Below are positions 47,297-50,597 of a stretch of 50,597 bases of DNA, piece by piece; within the stretch, counting starts at the first letter, position 1, and the number at the start of each line of letters is the position of its first letter. The DNA comes from Ideonella sp. A 288 (GTDB taxonomy: Bacteria; Pseudomonadota; Gammaproteobacteria; Burkholderiales; Burkholderiaceae_C): positions 1 to 50,597 of the forward strand of contig NZ_MWLO01000063.1 in the NCBI RefSeq assembly GCF_002198735.1, given 5' to 3'. The position numbers were made by a program, and so were the translations under genes. The notes beneath the pieces were generated by a model. That model made no database searches, was not told the DNA's origin, and saw only the letters and a list, made by a program, of their open reading frames with translations.

Positions 47297-47601
47297 CACG
47301 CGGTCTCTGGCATAACATTTGATATGGTCAGGAATGCATGAAGCAGGCGCACCAGATCGATCGATGGGTGGATGTCGGACCCGCGGTGGAACTTCCGCGG
47401 CGCCGTGGAGTCGCATTGATCATCCGCAATGTGCGGTGTCGGGATGGTGGGACGCTGTGGCCCGCGCCCGACGACCGGATGCCTCGTGGCGCGCTGCACG
47501 CGAAGTTCGTGCCATGTGCACTGCCGCACCGACGCCGGCCTTGTCAACGCCTAGCCTGTGCCCAGGGGCGCCGTTCCAGGCCTCGTCAACGATGAAAACA
47601 C
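47297..47601. other. Intergenic region after the acyl-CoA ligase gene
   Basis: About 305 bp with lower GC near 47307-47345 (ggcataacatttgatatgg), perhaps a promoter. Two ccgcgg sites flank an 8-bp spacer (47381-47400). Short open frames starting at 47319 and 47338 have an Arg/Pro-rich composition unlike real proteins and are not called. Confidence 0.4.
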
Positions 47602-47983
47602 CTTGAAACGACACGACTCCTCCCCGTCCCCACGATTGGCCCCAGTGCTGAAGATCGATGGGTCGATCGGTGCCTTCGGCGATGCCGTCGAGGGCACGTA
47701 CCGCGTCACCTGTCAGGTGGTCACCGACACCCAGGGCCGCGAGTCGATGCACGTGCGTGGATCGCTGTTCCGCGACGGGCATGTCACGCCTGTCGAAGTG
47801 CTCGGCCATGTCGACACCACAGGCAGCTTCGCTGGCCGCGAGGCGGCGGCCGCTGCGGCCTGCGTGGCACGGTTCACCGAGGCGTCGCGCGGGCCGGGCG
47901 GTCGACAGGACGTCGCGCCGGCACCACTGTCCCACCGTGAGGTGATGACACCCGTCCCGGACGGCCTCAGGATCGCCGCGTGA
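47602..47983 (+). CDS. Hypothetical protein, start uncertain
   Basis: Protein of about 126 residues if translation starts at TTG 47602; an in-frame ATG at 47558 would give 141. The middle (GSIGAFGDAVEGTYRVTCQV, ESMHVRGSLFRDGHVTPVEV) looks like two beta-rich strands, followed by an Ala-rich helix. I do not recognise it. Its stop overlaps the GTG of the next small gene by 4 bp, which supports it being translated. Confidence 0.45.
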
Positions 47984-48126
47984 ACGATACCTACTATCAG
48001 TCGAAGCGAAGGCGCCTGGCGAGGCGCAACTCCAGGTATGGCTGGAAGGTTGCCTTGACCGTTGTCACGATGGTGCTGTTGGCCTTCATTGCGCTGGCCA
48101 TTCCGCTCATCCTGCGCGCCAACTGA
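47980..48126 (+). CDS. Small single-pass membrane protein
   Basis: Protein of 48 residues from GTG 47980. A basic N-terminus (YYQSKRRRLARRNSRYGWK) precedes one hydrophobic helix (VALTVVTMVLLAFIALAIPL) and a short end. The GTGA overlap with the preceding gene, and the clean inside-positive membrane topology, support it despite its size. Function is unknown. Confidence 0.45.
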   Translation: MNDTYYQSKRRRLARRNSRYGWKVALTVVTMVLLAFIALAIPLILRAN

Positions 48127-48324
48127 CGGCGTGCCGGGTCCGCGCCCCCGGAGCACGGACGTTCCCCTGCCGCGGCGACCGGATGTCGTCGTGGCCCCCC
48201 GTCGGACTGTCGGGCCCACGCCACGGCCGAGCGCGCACGGCGCCCCATGTTCGGTGGCGCACAGATGCGGCGGGCACTTGGGCCTAACGTCCATCCGGTG
48301 TCCCCCAACCTCCGGAGAAGCTCC

Positions 48325-48639
48325 ATGAACTACCGCACCCCCCTCGTCGCCGCCGCCATCGCGTTGTCCCTGCTCACCGTGTCGGGATGTGCCGTCACGC
48401 GCGGTCAGGAAACCGTGGGCGCCTACATCGACGACAGCACGATCACGACGCAGATCAAGGGCCGCTTCATCGACAACAAGCAGGTCGACGCCGCGGCCAT
48501 CAGCGTCGAGACGCTCAATGGCACGGTGATGCTGTCCGGCTTTGCCAAGAACAGCGCCGAGCGCGCCACCGCCGAGACCATCGCGCGTGGCGTCAATGGC
48601 GTGAAGTCGGTGCGCAACGAGATCGCCATCCGTCCGTGA
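48325..48639 (+). CDS. BON-domain lipoprotein (OsmY-like)
   Basis: Protein of 104 residues. The lipoprotein signal ends TVSGC (Cys21). One BON domain follows: IDDSTITTQIKGRFI, ISVETLNGTVMLSGFAKN and ARGVNGVKSVRNEI. BON lipoproteins bind phospholipid and stabilise the outer membrane in osmotic or envelope stress. GGAGAAG precedes the ATG at 48325. A strong inverted repeat follows the gene. Confidence 0.88.
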   Translation: MNYRTPLVAAAIALSLLTVSGCAVTRGQETVGAYIDDSTITTQIKGRFIDNKQVDAAAISVETLNGTVMLSGFAKNSAERATAETIARGVNGVKSVRNEIAIRP

Positions 48640-48670
48640 TGCGCCGGGCCGCCCTTGGCGGCTCAGCGCC

Positions 48671-48710
48671 CGAGAGGCCGTCCCATGCCTTGGCAGGGGA
48701 CGGCCTCTCG
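48671..48710. terminator. Bidirectional terminator-like hairpin
   Basis: Arms 48671-48684 and 48697-48710 are a perfect 14-bp inverted repeat with a 12-nt loop, placed between the convergent BON lipoprotein gene and the lipoprotein gene that ends at 48716. There is no clear U-run, but the position fits a terminator for both. Confidence 0.7.
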
Positions 48711-48715
48711 TCCGT

Positions 48716-49333
48716 TCAGCGCTTGATGCGCGCGGCCGCCGACTCGCCGATCGACTGCAGCGGCCCCAGCGGGTTGCGCACCTGCTCGAGCTGGTCGATG
48801 CGCGGCTCGCCGCCAGCACTGCGGAACAGCACGATTCCGTCGCGCACCACCACCAGGGCCTCGAAGCGCCAGCCGCTCACGGCGGTGTGCCGCTGGAAGT
48901 TCAGGAAGTCGAGCAGGAAGTTGCCCTCGCGCGTGCGCGTCTCGCGCGTCAGCTTGAACTCGAAGGCCTGGCAGCCCAGGCGCGCCAGGATGCAGTCGCG
49001 CAGGCCGGGGTCGATGTCGGCCAGGGCCACGCCCGCATGCGGGGCCAGACGGGCCACCAGGTCGGGGTAGGGAATGATGCGCACGTTGCGCGCATCGGCC
49101 AGGTCGAAGCCCAGCGCCACCAGGTCGCTGGCGGGCGTCTTGTACGGCTCGATCCGCTCCAGCGCCCGTTGGGCGGCCTCGTAGCTGTCGAAGGGCGATC
49201 GGGCCTCGACGCTGCTGCGCGGCAGCAGGCTGCCGCAGCCACTGAGCTGTGCGCAGACCAGCAACGCGGCCGTCGCCAGCGCCGTCGGCGACCGCGGTCG
49301 ACGCGTCGCCTGGAGGGTGGATGTGTCATTCAT
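48716..49333 (-). CDS. Predicted lipoprotein, function unknown
   Basis: Protein of 205 residues with a lipoprotein signal (ALATAALLVCAQLSGCGS, lipobox LSGC). The mature part contains FDSYEAAQRALERIEPYKT, VRIIPYPDLVARLAPH and VSGWRFEALVVVRDGIVLFRSAG. I do not recognise the family. Its start overlaps the 3' end of the MacB-type permease gene by 8 bp, so it is part of that transport operon and may be an accessory or outer-membrane-associated component. Confidence 0.75.
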   Translation of the reverse strand: MNDTSTLQATRRPRSPTALATAALLVCAQLSGCGSLLPRSSVEARSPFDSYEAAQRALERIEPYKTPASDLVALGFDLADARNVRIIPYPDLVARLAPHAGVALADIDPGLRDCILARLGCQAFEFKLTRETRTREGNFLLDFLNFQRHTAVSGWRFEALVVVRDGIVLFRSAGGEPRIDQLEQVRNPLGPLQSIGESAAARIKR

Positions 49334-50540
49334 GGCGCAAGGCCTCGATGGGGTCCATCTGCGCGGCACGCCGCGCCGGGAAGTAGCCGAACAGCACGCC
49401 GATCGCGGCCGAGAAGGCGAGCGACAGCAGGTTGATCGAGGGGTCGAAGGCATAGGGCACGCCCATGGCCAGCGCCAGCCCCCACGAGGCCGCGGTGGCG
49501 ATGACGATGCCCACCACGCCGCCCAGGGCCGACAGCACCACCGCCTCGATCAGGAACTGCAGCAGCACCTCGCTCTCCAGCGCGCCCACGGCCAGGCGCA
49601 GGCCGATCTCGCGGGTGCGCTCGGTCACGCTCACCAGCATGATGTTCATGATGCCGATGCCGCCCACCAGCAGGCTCACCGCGGCCACTGCGCCGAGCAG
49701 GGTGGTCAGCACCTGCGTCGTGCTGGACAGCGTCTCGGCCAGCTGCTGCGTGTCGAAGATGTTGAAGTTGTCGTCGTCGCCCTCGGCCAGCTTGCGGCGC
49801 TCGCGCAGCAGTTGGCGCAGGCTGGCCTTCAGCGGCGCGCTGTCGCTGCCTTCTTCCATCGACACCGACAGCGTGCTCACCTTCTGATTGCCGGTGACCC
49901 GGCGCTGCAGCGTGCGCAAGGGCACCAGCACGCTGTCGTCCTGGTCGCCCATGCCGCCCTGGCCCTTGGCGGCCAGGATGCCGATCACGTTGCACGAGAA
50001 CTGCTTGACGCGCAATTGCTCGCCCAGCCCGGTCTGCCCCGCCGTGCCGCCGTAGATCTCGCGCCGCACGGTCTCGCCGATCAGGCACACGGCGGCGCCG
50101 GCGCGCTGCTCGTCGGGCTCGAAGGCGCGGCCGCTGGCGAGCTTCCAGTTGCCGGTCTCGAACCACTCGTTGGTGCTGCCGGTGACGCTGGTGGCCCAGT
50201 TGCGGCCATTGGCCACCACGGTGACGCTGGCCCGGCTTTCCGGGGCCACGGCGGCCACACCGCCGATCTGTGCGGCGATGGCCTCGGCATCGGCCTGGGT
50301 GAACTGCGCCACGCCGCCGCCACCGCCGCCGAAGCCCTGGCGCTGGCCCGGCCTCACCATCAGCAGGTTGGTGCCCAGGCTGGTGATCTGCGACTTGATG
50401 GCCTGCGTGGCGCCATTGCCCAGCGTGACCATCGTGATCACCGCGCTGACGCCGATGACGATGCCCAGGATGGTGAGGAACGAGCGCAGCAGGTTGCGGC
50501 GGATCGACCGCAGCGCGAGCATGAAGACGCTGAACAGCAT
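49326..50540 (-). CDS. MacB-type ABC transporter permease (FtsX family)
   Basis: Membrane protein of 404 residues without an ATPase domain. The N-terminal helix (LLRSFLTILGIVIGVSAVITMV) is followed by a large periplasmic MacB_PCD domain (about 45-270), then three helices (LLVGGIGIMNIMLVSVTERT with REIGLRLAVGA; FLIEAVVLSALGGVVGIVIA; LLSLAFSAAIGVLFGYFPA). It ends ARRAAQMDPIEALRHE, a MacB family signature. It should pair with a separate ATPase and an adaptor to expel a substrate or lipoprotein. ATG 50540 overlaps the stop of the upstream gene (TGATG); a GTG one codon earlier is possible. Confidence 0.92.
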   Translation of the reverse strand: MLFSVFMLALRSIRRNLLRSFLTILGIVIGVSAVITMVTLGNGATQAIKSQITSLGTNLLMVRPGQRQGFGGGGGGVAQFTQADAEAIAAQIGGVAAVAPESRASVTVVANGRNWATSVTGSTNEWFETGNWKLASGRAFEPDEQRAGAAVCLIGETVRREIYGGTAGQTGLGEQLRVKQFSCNVIGILAAKGQGGMGDQDDSVLVPLRTLQRRVTGNQKVSTLSVSMEEGSDSAPLKASLRQLLRERRKLAEGDDDNFNIFDTQQLAETLSSTTQVLTTLLGAVAAVSLLVGGIGIMNIMLVSVTERTREIGLRLAVGALESEVLLQFLIEAVVLSALGGVVGIVIATAASWGLALAMGVPYAFDPSINLLSLAFSAAIGVLFGYFPARRAAQMDPIEALRHE

Positions 50541-50597
50541 CACGCACCCCCTGGGGTGGCGGCCGGGGCCGTGGCCGGCGCGGCGGCGGCCACGGCC
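50540..50597 (-). CDS. 3' end of an upstream gene (partial)
   Basis: Only the last 18 codons are in the window. They encode an Ala/Pro-rich tail (ATAPAATPGGA) ending in TGA, which overlaps the ATG of the MacB-type permease. By operon logic this is probably the ATPase or adaptor partner, but the visible residues are too few to tell. Confidence 0.4.
   Translation of the reverse strand, partial: AVAAAAPATAPAATPGGA

Noticed and set aside
45002-47416. Upstream extension of the coiled-coil gene to 804 codons
   Set aside because: The extension runs antisense through the acyl-CoA ligase gene; the ATG at 45286 with AGGAT is the proper start.
47338-47595. 85-codon open frame between the acyl-CoA ligase and the small gene pair
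   Set aside because: Arg/Pro-rich random-looking composition, no ribosome-binding site and overlap with another frame.

Overview
The window is about 50.6 kb of very GC-rich DNA with proteobacterial gene organisation. The hydrogenase genes follow the Ralstonia/Cupriavidus hox order, and two gaps or gene ends hold triple-stem palindromes of a kind I associate with Comamonadaceae/Rubrivivax-Leptothrix relatives. I infer a member of the Burkholderiales, probably a facultative H2 oxidiser. No tRNA, rRNA, CRISPR array, transposase or prophage was seen.

Left part (1-13455): hrpA helicase; a small GlsB/YeaQ-type membrane protein; a TrpB2-type tryptophan synthase beta chain; an ECF sigma factor without an adjacent FecR; a tightly overlapping row of five genes (DUF2087, tadA, LD-carboxypeptidase, a hypothetical gene, DUF938 methyltransferase); and a convergent pair made of a periplasmic substrate-binding protein and a membrane GGDEF/EAL protein.

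Centre (13839-35538): one continuous, same-strand aerobic hydrogenase locus. First come the structural genes of an O2-tolerant membrane-bound [NiFe] hydrogenase (hoxK, hoxG, a hupE-type nickel permease, hoxZ). Then come its maturation genes (hoxM, L, O, Q, R, T, V) and the general NiFe cofactor genes (hypA, B, a short hypF, C, D, E). An unrecognised gene sits between hypE and hypX/hoxX. The locus ends with the H2-sensing circuit: hoxA (sigma-54 type regulator), hoxB and hoxC (regulatory hydrogenase) and hoxJ (histidine kinase). The logic is that HoxBC senses H2 and signals through HoxJ to HoxA, which activates hoxK. HypX should supply the active-site CO under aerobic conditions. HoxZ passes electrons to the quinone pool.

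Right part (35691-50597): an orphan branched-chain-amino-acid-type binding protein, then an island rich in small envelope and stress genes. These are a lipoprotein, DUF1003, DUF1840, a crystallin/glycine-zipper protein, a receiver-only response regulator with a NarX-type kinase, DUF883, DUF3309, a collagen-like lipoprotein, a coiled-coil protein and a BON lipoprotein. Phosphoketolase and a fatty acyl-CoA ligase are interspersed. The window ends in a lipoprotein and a MacB-type permease, with the tail of one more gene at the edge.

Points most worth a second look are: palindromic elements that have become coding sequence (hoxM N-terminus, hrpA insertion); the unknown gene between hypE and hypX; the architecture upstream of hoxK; a Fur-like site near the orphan sigma factor; and three-nucleotide-loop hairpins in front of small stress genes.
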